DNA of 64,000 nt from Roseibium aggregatum IAM 12614 (GTDB lineage Bacteria > Pseudomonadota > Alphaproteobacteria > Rhizobiales > Stappiaceae), in NCBI RefSeq assembly GCF_000168975.1, contig NZ_AAUW01000010.1, forward strand, positions 62,001 through 126,000, written 5' to 3'. A model generated the notes under the pieces. The model was given only the letters and a program-made list of their open reading frames with translations, had not been told where the DNA came from and made no database searches. Of this stretch, positions 25,495 through 35,182 are shown piece after piece (within the stretch, counting starts at the first letter, position 1; every line of letters begins with the position of its first letter). Both the position numbers and the translations under genes were made by a program.

Positions 25495-26028
25495 CTATTT
25501 TGCGGCTGAATTAGGACCGTTTCGAAAACTGTCATACAGGAGACCGGCGACGCCCGCAACGATCCACACATCCGCCAGGTTGAACACGTACCAGGAGAAG
25601 GTGCCGACGTGGAAATGGACGAAATCGACCACGGCGCCAAAGGCCAGTCTGTCGATGCCGTTGCCGATTGCCCCGCCGATGACGAGTGCCAGCGCAAGCG
25701 CCACAAGGCGCGACGGGCACCGCGCCGACCAGACCCACAGGCCAATGGTGACGGCAATCGTCACACCGGCCAGGAGCCAGCGGCCCAGATCGCTGTTCTG
25801 CTGGAACAGGCCATAGGAAATGCCGCGGTTCCACACCAGCACGATCTCCAGAAACGGCAGAAGATCGACCGGTCCGTTGCGGGCAAGATCGAAGCCGTAG
25901 ACCAGCCAGAGCTTGCTGCCCTGATCGATGGCAACGCCGACCAGCGCGATCAGCAGCACGAAGCTGCTGAAACGGCCCCAGAGAAGGGGCCGTTTCGTTT
26001 CTTTGAAAGATGGTTCCTGCGATGTCAT
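25495..26028 (-). CDS. lspA: Lipoprotein signal peptidase (signal peptidase II)
   Basis: Removes signal peptides from prolipoproteins in the inner membrane. 177 residues, four hydrophobic helices, and the catalytic Asp pair in GNGIDRLAFG and FNLADVW. It follows ileS by 21 bases; ileS-lspA linkage is widespread in bacteria. The next gene encodes a lipoprotein, a likely substrate. Confidence 0.96.
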   Translation of the reverse strand: MTSQEPSFKETKRPLLWGRFSSFVLLIALVGVAIDQGSKLWLVYGFDLARNGPVDLLPFLEIVLVWNRGISYGLFQQNSDLGRWLLAGVTIAVTIGLWVWSARCPSRLVALALALVIGGAIGNGIDRLAFGAVVDFVHFHVGTFSWYVFNLADVWIVAGVAGLLYDSFRNGPNSAAK

Positions 26029-26049
26029 CGTGACGGGGATCCCTGCCGC

Positions 26050-29010
26050 TCAGGCCGGGGCATGGGCTGCGTCCCATTCACGCAGGGCAGCGGCGTCGCG
26101 CAGGGTCACGTCCGGATACTCCGGATCGGAGCCGACTTCCGGCAGCACTTTCCAGGAGCGGGCGCATTTGGTGCCCTCGGCAAGACCCGGCACAACGGCA
26201 ACACCCTTGGTGTCGCTGAGCGTGAAGGCTCCCTCCGGTGCCGGTTCGCTGCTGAGCTTCAACTGGCTGGTGATGGCGATGTCTGCCATGTCCTTGCCCT
26301 GAAGCGCGTCCATCAGTTCCGGGTCGGTCACATGCACGACCGGGTGCGCTTCCAGCGACGAACCGATCCGCTTTTCACGGCGCTCGATTTCCAGCGCACC
26401 GGTGATGACGCGGCGCACCGTCTTGATTTTCGCCCATTTGGCCGCCAGCGCATCGTCGCGCCATTCGGCAGGCACGTCCGGAAACTGCTGCAGGTGAACG
26501 CAGGTGTCTTCGCCGTAGCGGGACGTCCAGCTCTCGTCCATGGTGAAGGGCATCATCGGTGCCAGCCAGGTGACCAGGCAATCGAACAGCTTGTCGATCA
26601 CGAAGAGAGAGGCCTTGCGGCGCACGGACGAAGCCGCGTCGCAGTAAAGCGCATCCTTGCGGATGTCGAAATAGAAGGCCGACAGTTCCACCGTCATGAA
26701 GGTGAAGAGCTGGTGGAAGACCTTCTTGTAGTCGAACTCCCAGTAGGCTTCGCGGATCATCTTGTCGAGCTCGGAGAGCCTGTGCAGCATCAGCCGCTCC
26801 AGCTCCGGCATGTCGGCCAGGGCAACTTCTTCGCCGGTGGCATGGGCAAGCGATCCCAGCATCCAGCGCAGTGTGTTGCGCAGCTTGCGGTAGCTGTCGA
26901 CGCTGGTCTTGATGATCTCCGGCCCCAGGCGCTGGTCTTCCCAATAGTCGGTGGAAGCCACCCACAGGCGCAGGATGTCAGCGCCATACTGCTTGATGAC
27001 GTCCTGCGGGAACACCTGATTCCCGAGTGACTTCGACATCTTGCGGCCGTCTTCGGCCATGGTGAAGCCGTGGGTCAGAACGGCGTCATAGGGCGCATGA
27101 CCGCGCGTGCCGCAGCTTTCCAGGAGCGAGGAGTGGAACCAGCCGCGATGCTGGTCGGAGCCTTCCAGATAAAGGACGTAATCCTCGCCGCCGTCGGTCT
27201 TGCGCTTGGGCGCAAGGTCTTCACGCTGTTCCAGCACGAAGGCATGGGTGGAGCCACTGTCGAACCAGACATCCAGAATGTCGGTAACCATGTCCCACTC
27301 GTCGGCCTTGTAGTCGTTGCCCAGGAAACGCTCCCTGGCACCGTCTGCAAACCAGGCGTCGGCACCCTCAGATACAAAGGCATCGTAGATGCGCTTGTTG
27401 ACGGCTTCGTCCTTCAGGACTTCCGAGGTGTCCTTGTGAATGAAGACGGTGATCGGAACGCCCCAGGCGCGCTGGCGCGAAAGCACCCAGTCCGGCCGGT
27501 TTTCGATCATCGAACGCAGACGCTTCTGGCCGGCACCCGGCACGAAGCGAGTCTCGTCGATGGCGGTGAGCGCGCGCGTGCGCAGCGTGTCGCCTTCGCC
27601 GGAAAGCTGCTTGTCCATATAGACGAACCACTGCGGCGTGTTGCGGAAGATCACCGGTTTCTTGGAGCGCCAGGAATGCGGATAGGAATGCTTCAACCGG
27701 CCAAGACCGATCAGGTTGCCGCTTTCCTTCAGTTTCTCGATCACGGCCTTGTTGGCCTTGCCCTTCTCGCCCTTGTGCGTGATGACCTCACAGCCTTCGA
27801 AGCCCGGAGCTTCCTTGGTGTAGAAGCCGTCATCGGCAACGGTGAACGGGATGGCGGTGTTGATGCCGCGCGCTTCCAGGTCGGCCCGGTTGGTCATCCA
27901 GATTTCAAAGTCGTCCGTGCCGTGGCCCGGTGCGGTGTGGACGAAGCCCGTACCCGCGTCGTCGGTGACATGGTCGCCGTCCAGCAGCGGCACGTCGAAA
28001 TCGTATCCGCCGAGGTCGAGACCGGCCAGCGGATGGGCACAGGTCAGCGTTGCCAGCTCGTCGTTGCTGACGGATCGCACGCGTGTGAAATCGGTGATGC
28101 GGGCATTCTTGAACACTTCGCCGGCAAGCGCATCTGCCAGAAGCAGCTTGTCGCCCTTCTGGACCCAGTTGTCGTCCGGAAGCCCGTCCTGCGTAACCTT
28201 ATAAAGGCCGTAGTCGATCCGCGAGGAATAGCTGATGGCGCGGTTGCCCGGGATGGTCCAGGGCGTGGTCGTCCAGATCACGACGGCAGCGTCCAGGAGT
28301 TCCTCGACCGCCGCTTCATCGCGTCCGCCGGCGCTTTCGATCGGGAATTTCACCCAGATCATGTCGGACTGGTAGTCCTGATACTCGATCTCGGCTTCGG
28401 CAAGCGCCGTCTTTTCGACAACCGACCACATCACCGGTTTGGAGCCGCGGTAAAGCTGGCCGGACGTGGCGAACTTCATCAACTCCTGCGCGATGATGGC
28501 TTCGCTCTCGAAGCGCATTGTCAGGTAGGGATTGTCCCAGTCGCCTTCGATGCCGAGGCGCTTGAATTCCTTGCGCTGCACGTCGATCCAGTGCTCGGCG
28601 AATTCGCGGCACTCGCGGCGGAATTCGTTGATCGGCACCTCGTCCTTGTTCTTGCCCTTGGCGCGGTACTGTTCCTCGATCTTCCATTCGATCGGCAGGC
28701 CGTGGCAGTCCCAGCCCGGCACGTAGTTGCTCTCGTATCCGGTCATCTGCATGGACCGGGTGACGATGTCTTTCAGCGTCTTGTTGAGCGCGTGGCCGAT
28801 GTGGATGTTGCCATTGGCATAGGGAGGCCCGTCATGCAGCACGAACTTCTTGCGGCCCTTGCCCTGTTCGCGCAGCTTTTTATAGACGTCCATCTGTTCC
28901 CAGCGGGCCAGGATTTCCGGCTCCTTCTTGGGAAGTCCGGCGCGCATCGGGAATTCGGTCTGCGGCAGGTTCAGCGTTTCGGAATAGTCGCGTTTATCTG
29001 TCTCGGTCAT
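26050..29010 (-). CDS. ileS: Isoleucyl-tRNA synthetase
   Basis: Class I synthetase, 986 residues: HIGH motif in [14 protein letters not shown]1 editing domain, KMSKS in [10 protein letters not shown], and anticodon-binding C-terminal region. The C-terminal zinc-finger cysteines of the E. coli enzyme are absent (one Cys in [13 protein letters not shown]), as in many alphaproteobacterial enzymes. ATG 29010 ([16 protein letters not shown]) is chosen because relatives start in this way; ATG 29052 would add 14 residues. First gene of the operon with lspA. Confidence 0.97.
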   Translation of the reverse strand: MTETDKRDYSETLNLPQTEFPMRAGLPKKEPEILARWEQMDVYKKLREQGKGRKKFVLHDGPPYANGNIHIGHALNKTLKDIVTRSMQMTGYESNYVPGWDCHGLPIEWKIEEQYRAKGKNKDEVPINEFRRECREFAEHWIDVQRKEFKRLGIEGDWDNPYLTMRFESEAIIAQELMKFATSGQLYRGSKPVMWSVVEKTALAEAEIEYQDYQSDMIWVKFPIESAGGRDEAAVEELLDAAVVIWTTTPWTIPGNRAISYSSRIDYGLYKVTQDGLPDDNWVQKGDKLLLADALAGEVFKNARITDFTRVRSVSNDELATLTCAHPLAGLDLGGYDFDVPLLDGDHVTDDAGTGFVHTAPGHGTDDFEIWMTNRADLEARGINTAIPFTVADDGFYTKEAPGFEGCEVITHKGEKGKANKAVIEKLKESGNLIGLGRLKHSYPHSWRSKKPVIFRNTPQWFVYMDKQLSGEGDTLRTRALTAIDETRFVPGAGQKRLRSMIENRPDWVLSRQRAWGVPITVFIHKDTSEVLKDEAVNKRIYDAFVSEGADAWFADGARERFLGNDYKADEWDMVTDILDVWFDSGSTHAFVLEQREDLAPKRKTDGGEDYVLYLEGSDQHRGWFHSSLLESCGTRGHAPYDAVLTHGFTMAEDGRKMSKSLGNQVFPQDVIKQYGADILRLWVASTDYWEDQRLGPEIIKTSVDSYRKLRNTLRWMLGSLAHATGEEVALADMPELERLMLHRLSELDKMIREAYWEFDYKKVFHQLFTFMTVELSAFYFDIRKDALYCDAASSVRRKASLFVIDKLFDCLVTWLAPMMPFTMDESWTSRYGEDTCVHLQQFPDVPAEWRDDALAAKWAKIKTVRRVITGALEIERREKRIGSSLEAHPVVHVTDPELMDALQGKDMADIAITSQLKLSSEPAPEGAFTLSDTKGVAVVPGLAEGTKCARSWKVLPEVGSDPEYPDVTLRDAAALREWDAAHAPA

Positions 29011-29341
29011 CGTCACGTCGATCCGGTCGTTCGGGCCCTGGGCCCGCGTCATTTGTCAGGATGATTGCCGTCCCGTTTTCGGGCAGCAACATGAAATCAG
29101 GAAGTCCCGGTCCCTGGCGCCGCATTGCCGCGTCAGCCGAAGGCCGGGCAAGTAATTCGCGTAATCGCGGTCGTCGGTCTGGCGACGACTATGAGAGCCT
29201 TGTGTTGCATGGCAAGGGACATAGCAGCACTTCGGCGATGAATAAAGATGTTCCGGCAAATCCTGTGTTGTTTGTCTGTGCTCCTGCCGCAGGACGTTCT
29301 GAAATCGGCGTCGGGTAACCGAATATGAATGTCTTTGCGCC
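29011..29341. other. Divergent intergenic region between ileS and the GT87-like gene
   Basis: About 330 bases that should contain promoters for both genes. I see no convincing T-box, riboswitch or small gene. The open frames here are shadows. Confidence 0.4.
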
Positions 29342-30673
29342 ATGGATAGGCCCGGATTGGGACGGGTGAGCGACGGACAGACCGGCAAGATGACCAATGA
29401 AGCGGAACAGGTGGCGATGGGATCGCCGGAAGCGGGAGCGCAGGCAAGCCTCTGGTCCCGCGGTGTCGTGACCGGCGACTGGCTGAGCTGGGACAGGATC
29501 GGCTTTGCGTGCCTGTGTTCGGCAATCGGGTTTACGCTTTGTCTCCTCTGGATGCTGGTTCTGCCCAACAGTTTCGGTGCCCCCAACGGCACGTTGCTGA
29601 TGGATTACCTGAGCTTCTGGCTCGCAGGTGGCCAGGCCCTCAACGGCACGCCGGAGGTGGCTTACAGCCCCGCAGCCTTTTCCGCGCTCCAGCAGCAGGT
29701 CACCGGGTCGGATACTGTCTTCGGCTTCTTCTATCCGCCGACCTTCCAGATGCTGCAGATGTCATTTGCACTTCTGCCCTACAAGATCGCGTTTGCCGCC
29801 TTTATCGGGATCACCACGGGCCTGTTGTGCCTGGCTTGCCGCTTGATTGCAGGCAATTGGCTGCTGGCTGCCTGTCTGATCCTCATTCCGGCCTGCGCCA
29901 ACAATGCCTTTCACGGGCAAAACGCGGCCCTTACCGCTGCGCTTTACGGGTTCTTTCTTGTCGGGATCGAGCGGCGGCAAATGGTCTGGGCCGGTGTTGC
30001 GCTGGGACTGCTGACCATCAAGCCACAATTGGGCATTCTGATTCCGCTGGCCCTGATCGCCAGTTTCAACTGGCGCACGTTCCTCAGCGCATCCGTTACA
30101 ACGCTGGTGTTCGCGGCTCTCAGCGTCGCGGTGCTCGGCTTTGGCGTCTGGCAGGCCTTCTGGGTGCAGGCACCGGTGGCCTCCGCCATGATGGAACTGG
30201 GCGGCGTGGAATGGGTCAAGATGATCTCGGTCTATGGCGCGGGCAGGGTGCTCGGGCTCGGTCATCTTCCGGCGATGATGTTTCAGACCGCCTTTGCCCT
30301 TGCCGCTGCCGCCTGCGTGTGGCGGGTCTGGCGCCGGACGGAGGCTATGGCGGTGCGGGCCCCGGTTCTCGTCGGCGGCACCTTGCTGCTCACGCCTTTT
30401 GCCCTTTCCTACGACCTGACGCTGATCATCATTCCCTGCGCTTTCCTGATCCGCGAGGGGCTCAGAAACGGTTTTCTTCCCTATGAGAAAATCGCGCTCT
30501 TCATTGTCATCGCCCTGTCGGCATCCACCAGCCCGTTTGCGATCTGGCTGGGCCTGCCGATTGCGCCCCTCTTGCCGGTGATGCTTGTCTGGCTGGGTCT
30601 ACGCAGGTTGCAATCGGTTGCCACTGGCGCGGAACGCAGCCGCCTTGACGGCGCGGTTGCCGGTTCACTTTGA
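29342..30673 (+). CDS. DUF2029/GT87-like polyprenol-phosphate mannosyltransferase-like protein
   Basis: 443 residues with about ten membrane helices. Matches the GT87 (DUF2029) pattern: an acidic first periplasmic loop after helix 1 (TLLMDYLSFWLAGGQALNG), then FFYPPTF, GQNAALTAALYG and KPQLGILIPLAL, which are landmarks of the PimE/DUF2029 family. Such enzymes use polyprenyl-phosphate mannose on the periplasmic face. ATG 29342 gives a long hydrophilic N-terminus; ATG 29390 or 29417 are possible alternatives. The stop overlaps the convergent DMT transporter gene by 9 bases. Substrate unknown. Confidence 0.75.
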   Translation: MDRPGLGRVSDGQTGKMTNEAEQVAMGSPEAGAQASLWSRGVVTGDWLSWDRIGFACLCSAIGFTLCLLWMLVLPNSFGAPNGTLLMDYLSFWLAGGQALNGTPEVAYSPAAFSALQQQVTGSDTVFGFFYPPTFQMLQMSFALLPYKIAFAAFIGITTGLLCLACRLIAGNWLLAACLILIPACANNAFHGQNAALTAALYGFFLVGIERRQMVWAGVALGLLTIKPQLGILIPLALIASFNWRTFLSASVTTLVFAALSVAVLGFGVWQAFWVQAPVASAMMELGGVEWVKMISVYGAGRVLGLGHLPAMMFQTAFALAAAACVWRVWRRTEAMAVRAPVLVGGTLLLTPFALSYDLTLIIIPCAFLIREGLRNGFLPYEKIALFIVIALSASTSPFAIWLGLPIAPLLPVMLVWLGLRRLQSVATGAERSRLDGAVAGSL

Positions 30674-31600
30674 GGCCATCTGCCTCAGCTTGCGCTCCCG
30701 GTGGGTGATGTAAAGCCCGCTCATGATGATAAGGGCAATCCCGAGCCAGGTCGGCCCGTCCGGGAAATTGGAAAACACCAGATAGCCGAACAGGGTCGCG
30801 CTGACGATTTCGATATATTGCAGTGGCGCCAGCAGACTGGCATTGCCGCGCTGAAACGCGGAAACGACGAGCCCGTGGCCCGCAAAGGAAATCAGGCCGA
30901 TCAAGGCCAGCAGGCCGGTCTGGGGTGCATCCGGCATGACGAATTCCATGCCTTCGATCCCGGTCAGATACCCGATCAAAAGCCCGACGCCGAGCAGCAG
31001 CGAGCCGGACAGGCCGGCGCTGAACTGGATCGTCAGCAGATCGTCGCGAACGGGATAAAGCCTGTTGAGCAGCAGGTAGAAGGAAAACAGAACTGCGGTT
31101 GCCACCGGCAGCAGGCTGACGATGCCGATTTCGGCCAGTGTCGGCCGCAGCACGATGATGGCGCCCAACAGACCGACAAGAATGGCGCCAATCCGGCGCG
31201 GGCCGACCTGTTCCTTCAAGAGCACCGCCGCCAGGATGGTGAGGACCATCGGCTCTACAAAGAAGATCGAGATCGCGGTCGCCACCGACATGTACTTCAC
31301 TGCGGTGAAGAAACAGAGTGATGCCGTGCCCAGCAGGATACCGCGCAGGTAATTCACGACCGGCTGCTTGCCCTTCAGATGCATGAGACGGCCAGTGACC
31401 AGTGCAATGCCAAGGCTGATCAGAAGCTGAAAGAAAAAACGGCCGAAGGTGACTTCAATCGGCGGAAGCTCCGCCGACAGATATTTGGCGGTAATGTCCA
31501 TGACCGGCAGCAGCAGCATGGCCGAGGTCATCAGAAAAATTGCTGTCAGCGGGTTCTGCTCGACATCCCCGGCCTGTGAGGAACTGGACTGACGCTTCAT
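30665..31600 (-). CDS. DMT superfamily (EamA) transporter
   Basis: 311 residues, ten helices in two EamA repeats (about 18-150 and 165-300), with the end-of-repeat motifs SIFFVEPMVLTILAAVLLKE and QYIEIVSATLFGYLVFSNFP. Drug/metabolite-type exporters of this shape move amino acids, nucleotide sugars or amines; the substrate cannot be read from sequence. GGAGG lies in front of ATG 31600. Confidence 0.88.
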   Translation of the reverse strand: MKRQSSSSQAGDVEQNPLTAIFLMTSAMLLLPVMDITAKYLSAELPPIEVTFGRFFFQLLISLGIALVTGRLMHLKGKQPVVNYLRGILLGTASLCFFTAVKYMSVATAISIFFVEPMVLTILAAVLLKEQVGPRRIGAILVGLLGAIIVLRPTLAEIGIVSLLPVATAVLFSFYLLLNRLYPVRDDLLTIQFSAGLSGSLLLGVGLLIGYLTGIEGMEFVMPDAPQTGLLALIGLISFAGHGLVVSAFQRGNASLLAPLQYIEIVSATLFGYLVFSNFPDGPTWLGIALIIMSGLYITHRERKLRQMASK

Positions 31601-31845
31601 CGTGCTGCAACCTCCGGAGCGTCTTCACTGCTGAAAACCGCGCAAACAGGGATATCGCTGCCTATCCGGCGATCGGGCGGCCGCCCTGGACATGGACCGG
31701 CAACAGGAAAAGGCTGGATAAAGACTCCTGCGTCGTTTGCCGCAGGATTGATTTCCGATCTGTCTTCCTTGTGAAGTCGAACGCCTTCCGGGGCAAGCCG
31801 GGAAACGGGCGAACCGTCAGAAACGGGAAAATATTTGCCGGCAGC

Positions 31846-32844
31846 TCAGGCAGAAAGGTCGAGCAGCTTCATGTCGAGTTCGGAAAGGGGTTGCAACGAC
31901 CCCAGTGCGGCGCGGGCTTCTTCGCTGTCCCTGTCCATCTGGGCGATCAAGGCCTCGACCGTATCGAACTTTTCCTCACCGCGCAGGTAGGACACCAGGT
32001 GGACACGCAGCGTCTTGCCGTAGAGATCTCCCGTGAAATCGAACAGGAACACTTCAAACAGGGCTGCGCCATTGTCGAAGGTCGGGCGGCGTCCGTAACT
32101 GGCAACGCCATCGTGCCAGGTGCCCTCGACACGGACCTTGACGGCATAGATGCCCTGCTTCAACGGGCAGGCCTCGGAAAGGCTCATATTGGCTGTCGGA
32201 TAGCCGAGATCACGGCCCCGCTTGTCGCCATGGCGCACGTCCGCATCGAAGAACCAGCGGTAACCCAAAAGCCCGTTTGCCTGGGCAATATCCCCCCGCG
32301 ACAGGCTTTCGCGGATCCGAGTGGAGGAAATGACCTCGGCGCCTTCATCTTCCTGCTGCTGCACGATTGTCACGCCGAAACCGTGATTGGCCCCGGCTGA
32401 CCGCAGATAGTCCGGCGTGCCTTGCCTGGCGCGACCGAAGTGGAAGTCATATCCGGTGACCGCATGGGAGATGCCGAGCGTATCGATCAGGATATCCTGA
32501 ACGAAGGCATTGGCCTCGATGCCCGCAAACGCCTTGGTGAACGGCAGGATGAGCGCGCCGTCGAGCCCGCACAGGCGCAACAAGTCGAGTTTCTGCTGCG
32601 GTGGTGTCAGACGGAAGACGGGTTTGGACGGATTGAAGACCGTCCGCGGGTGCGGTTCGAAGCTCATCGCATAGACTGGATGATGTGTCCCGTGACCTAG
32701 GCCGAGAGCCGCATCCAAGACGGCGCGGTGCCCCCTGTGAACGCCATCGAAGTTGCCAATGGCCACGATGCCGCCTTTCAGGTCTGCCGGAAAGGCATCC
32801 AGACTTTCGATGACCGGAAAGCCGGAAGGATCTTTGGAGCTCAT
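31846..32844 (-). CDS. ribF: Bifunctional riboflavin kinase/FAD synthetase
   Basis: Converts riboflavin to FMN and FMN to FAD. N-terminal nucleotidyltransferase domain with GNFDGVHRGHRAVL, and C-terminal riboflavin-kinase domain with RGRDLGYPTANM and KQGIYAVKVRVEG. 332 residues, normal length. Start chosen at ATG 32844 (MSSKDPSGFPVIESL), as the longer frame runs through unlikely Cys/Arg-rich residues. No FMN riboswitch is visible upstream. Confidence 0.96.
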   Translation of the reverse strand: MSSKDPSGFPVIESLDAFPADLKGGIVAIGNFDGVHRGHRAVLDAALGLGHGTHHPVYAMSFEPHPRTVFNPSKPVFRLTPPQQKLDLLRLCGLDGALILPFTKAFAGIEANAFVQDILIDTLGISHAVTGYDFHFGRARQGTPDYLRSAGANHGFGVTIVQQQEDEGAEVISSTRIRESLSRGDIAQANGLLGYRWFFDADVRHGDKRGRDLGYPTANMSLSEACPLKQGIYAVKVRVEGTWHDGVASYGRRPTFDNGAALFEVFLFDFTGDLYGKTLRVHLVSYLRGEEKFDTVEALIAQMDRDSEEARAALGSLQPLSELDMKLLDLSA

Positions 32845-33036
32845 GCGGCAAACCTTCGCGCAAGGATGACGGCAGAACGGAGCGAAGCGTCGGCCCGTTT
32901 GCAGGAACACGCCGGCAAGATCCCCGGTGAGGTCCCGCCAACTTTGGCGTGGAACCTGCCGTCAAGCAAAGCAAAGGTCAAGATGGGGATATGCTGAAGG
33001 CCAGGTCCACACCCTGGCCCTTGCGGGCTCAGTCCG

Positions 33037-33483
33037 TCAGAGACCCGATTGATCCTCGTCCCGGCCGGGAACCTTCACCAGCGCTTCCCCCTCCAGAACC
33101 ACGGTGCCGTCGACGCTGCAAATGCACGACAACCGGGCCCGATTCCCGCGCTCCATCAGTTCCTCGACGGTGACCGTCACCTTGACGTCGTCGCCGATCC
33201 TGACCGGGGCCTTGAAATTGAGTGTCTGCGACAGATAGATGGCGCCGGGGCCGGGCAGCCGGGTTCCGAGCACGGCCGAAATCAGGCTGGCCGTATAAAG
33301 GCCATGGGCGATTCTCGTCTTGAAAGGCGTGCGGGCGGCGAAGTGTTCAGACAGGTGTATAGGGTTCCGATCGCCGGATACTTCCGCAAAGCCGACTACA
33401 TCAGAAGAACTAACATGCTTTACAAGTTCTTCACTCATACCCACCGAAAGATCTTCGAAGCAGAGTTTTTGCAGTTCCAACAT
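33037..33483 (-). CDS. MaoC-type (R)-specific enoyl-CoA hydratase
   Basis: 148-residue hotdog protein. The hydratase-2 motif is present in FAEVSGDRNPIHLSEHFA: the Asp and His five residues later are the catalytic pair. GLYTASLISAVLGTRLPGPG and the C-terminal strands complete the fold. Such PhaJ-like enzymes feed PHA synthesis or fatty-acid metabolism. Start at ATG 33483 with a purine-rich GGGCGGGAA upstream; the longer frame is not supported. Confidence 0.88.
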   Translation of the reverse strand: MLELQKLCFEDLSVGMSEELVKHVSSSDVVGFAEVSGDRNPIHLSEHFAARTPFKTRIAHGLYTASLISAVLGTRLPGPGAIYLSQTLNFKAPVRIGDDVKVTVTVEELMERGNRARLSCICSVDGTVVLEGEALVKVPGRDEDQSGL

Positions 33484-33733
33484 TACGATTCCCGCCCTGA
33501 TTTGTCTTGATTTGCAGTAGGCGGACGCTAGGGGGTGCAAGGTTTTCTGGCAATTGTGCTTTGGGCGAAGAAAAAAACGTCTGCTATTAACGGTCTTTTC
33601 AGGGGCGGCCGGTAGATTGCGTGGAGTGTGGGGAGGTGAGGACACAATAATGTGTCGCTCTCCTTCGAAGTCATAACGCGTTTCCACCGGCCCACGGCCA
33701 GGGGCCGCGCAAATTGACAGTATGGAGTAGACA

Positions 33734-34117
33734 ATGGCCCTTGATCTTCAGATGCCGGTCCTCGTGGTCGATGACTACAAAACGATGATTCGCATCATTC
33801 GGAACCTGCTCAAGCAACTTGGTTTCGAAGACATCGACGATGCTGCGGACGGCACCGAAGCTTTGGAAAAAATGAAACAGCGCCGCTATGGCCTGGTGAT
33901 TTCCGACTGGAACATGGAGCCGATGACCGGTTACGAGCTGCTGAAGCAGGTTCGTGCCGACGGCAGCCTCAGCAAGACGCCCTTCATCATGGTGACCGCT
34001 GAATCCAAGACGGAAAACGTCATCGCCGCCAAGAAAGCCGGCGTGAACAACTACATCGTGAAGCCCTTCAATGCTCAGACATTGAAAGGCAAGATCGAGG
34101 CGGTCTTCTCCGACTAA
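33734..34117 (+). CDS. cheY: CheY-type single-domain response regulator
   Basis: 127 residues, one receiver domain with the full active site: D13-D14, phospho-acceptor D58 in SDWNMEPMTG, T88 and K110. The D-W-N-M sequence after D58 is as in enteric CheY, so it probably binds the flagellar switch. The cheZ gene follows after 172 bases, giving a regulator-phosphatase pair. ATG 33734 has GGAG (GTATGGAGTAGACA) in front. Confidence 0.92.
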   Translation: MALDLQMPVLVVDDYKTMIRIIRNLLKQLGFEDIDDAADGTEALEKMKQRRYGLVISDWNMEPMTGYELLKQVRADGSLSKTPFIMVTAESKTENVIAAKKAGVNNYIVKPFNAQTLKGKIEAVFSD

Positions 34118-34289
34118 TTTCTTGCACTTGGCGGAGGCCAGCCCTGCGGCACACCTCCGCCAGTGCCAGACGGATGCACATGATCGGCGCGGTCTTGCTG
34201 GGCAGGCAGGCCGGGTCTGATTTGGTGCACCCGAAAAGTAATAGCGGTTCCAGAGCATTTCGGATCTGCGCTTCGGAGGATGCTTTCAA

Positions 34290-34982
34290 ATGGAAAGGCT
34301 CGACCTAGTGGCTAGTATGAAACAAGAAAACATTGCCCGAGTCATAGACTTCCTTCAGGAAAACAAGAGCAGGCAAGGCGAAGTTTCCCTGACGGACGTG
34401 ATGCATCTTGCAGAGGTCATGTCAGGTTCAATGCATGATTTCCTGTCGACGGTCCAACCGGCCGTCACTGAGGAACTGACTGCTATTGCCAAGGAAATCC
34501 GTCGCATGAAGGAGGAAATCTCCCAATTGCGTGCCAATGACATGACAGGCAGCAAGATCCCGGACGCCGGACGGGAACTGGATGCCATCGTGGAAGCGAC
34601 GGAAGCCGCCACCAACACCATCATGGAAACGGCTGAAGAGATCATGGGAGCTGATGCCAGCGACCACGATGCCTATCAGGAACTGGTCAGCAACAAGATG
34701 ATCAGCATCTTCGAAGCCTGCACCTTCCAGGATATTACCGGCCAGAGAATTTCCAAGGTCGTCGAAACGCTCCGCTACATCGACGAGCGCGTCACCTCGT
34801 TCATCGAGCAACTGCGCATTCCCGAAGATCTGGATGCGGCCCTGGTCGAAACCGAATCGGAGCGCCGCAAGCGCGAGCTGATCCTCCATGGTCCGCAGCA
34901 TTCCGGCGAAGGCGTCTCCCAGGACGATATCGATGCCCTTCTGGGCGGTGCCCAGGCGGATATCGACAAGCTGTTCGACTGA
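34290..34982 (+). CDS. cheZ: CheZ-type protein phosphatase
   Basis: Dephosphorylates CheY-P. A 230-residue, almost fully helical protein. The catalytic helix reads FEACTFQDITGQRISKVVETL (141-161): D148 and Q152 match D143 and Q147 of E. coli CheZ in context (QD-x-TGQ) and spacing. The C-terminus, S210-QDDIDALLGG, resembles both the CheY-binding tail of CheZ and the N-terminal CheY-binding peptide of FliM. Preceded by GGAGG and placed directly after cheY. A terminator follows. Confidence 0.9.
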   Translation: MERLDLVASMKQENIARVIDFLQENKSRQGEVSLTDVMHLAEVMSGSMHDFLSTVQPAVTEELTAIAKEIRRMKEEISQLRANDMTGSKIPDAGRELDAIVEATEAATNTIMETAEEIMGADASDHDAYQELVSNKMISIFEACTFQDITGQRISKVVETLRYIDERVTSFIEQLRIPEDLDAALVETESERRKRELILHGPQHSGEGVSQDDIDALLGGAQADIDKLFD

Positions 34983-35005
34983 TCCGGACTGAAGAAAAGA
35001 TTTCG

Positions 35006-35033
35006 AAGGGCTCTCCATCGGAGGGCCCTTTTT
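35006..35033 (+). terminator. Rho-independent terminator after cheYZ
   Basis: Stem AAGGGCTCTCC (35006-35016) pairs with GGAGGGCCCTT (35020-35030) with one G-U wobble, 3-base loop, followed by TTTT. It begins 24 bases after the cheZ stop. Confidence 0.85.
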
Positions 35034-35057
35034 GGTTTTGAACATTCTCTCCGTCGC

Positions 35058-35167
35058 CATCCCGTGGCTTGACCATGGGATCCATGCCGCTTCGTCTCCA
35101 GTTGGATGGGCTTTGCGCGAGACAAGGCGACGGCTTGGATTGCTGGGGCAAGCCCCGCAAGGACGAA
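35058..35167. repeat. Intergenic palindromic repeat of the CATCCCGTGGCTTGAC type
   Basis: Two small hairpins: CCCGTGG/CCATGGG near 35060-35080 and a TTGCTGGGGC/GCCCCGCAA pair near 35140-35160. Wording such as GTGGCTTGACCATGGGATCC and TGGGGCAAGCCCCGCAAGGA is close to repeats scattered through Stappiaceae-like genomes (the GGGTCAAGCCCGGCAATGACG type). Lies between cheZ and the RND gene, ends 15 bases before its stop. Confidence 0.55.
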
Positions 35168-35182
35168 GTCGGAGAGGGGCAT

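Noticed and set aside
27070..29064. 664-codon frame opposite ileS
   Set aside because: Shadow of ileS codon bias; composition is unlike a protein and no ribosome site is seen.
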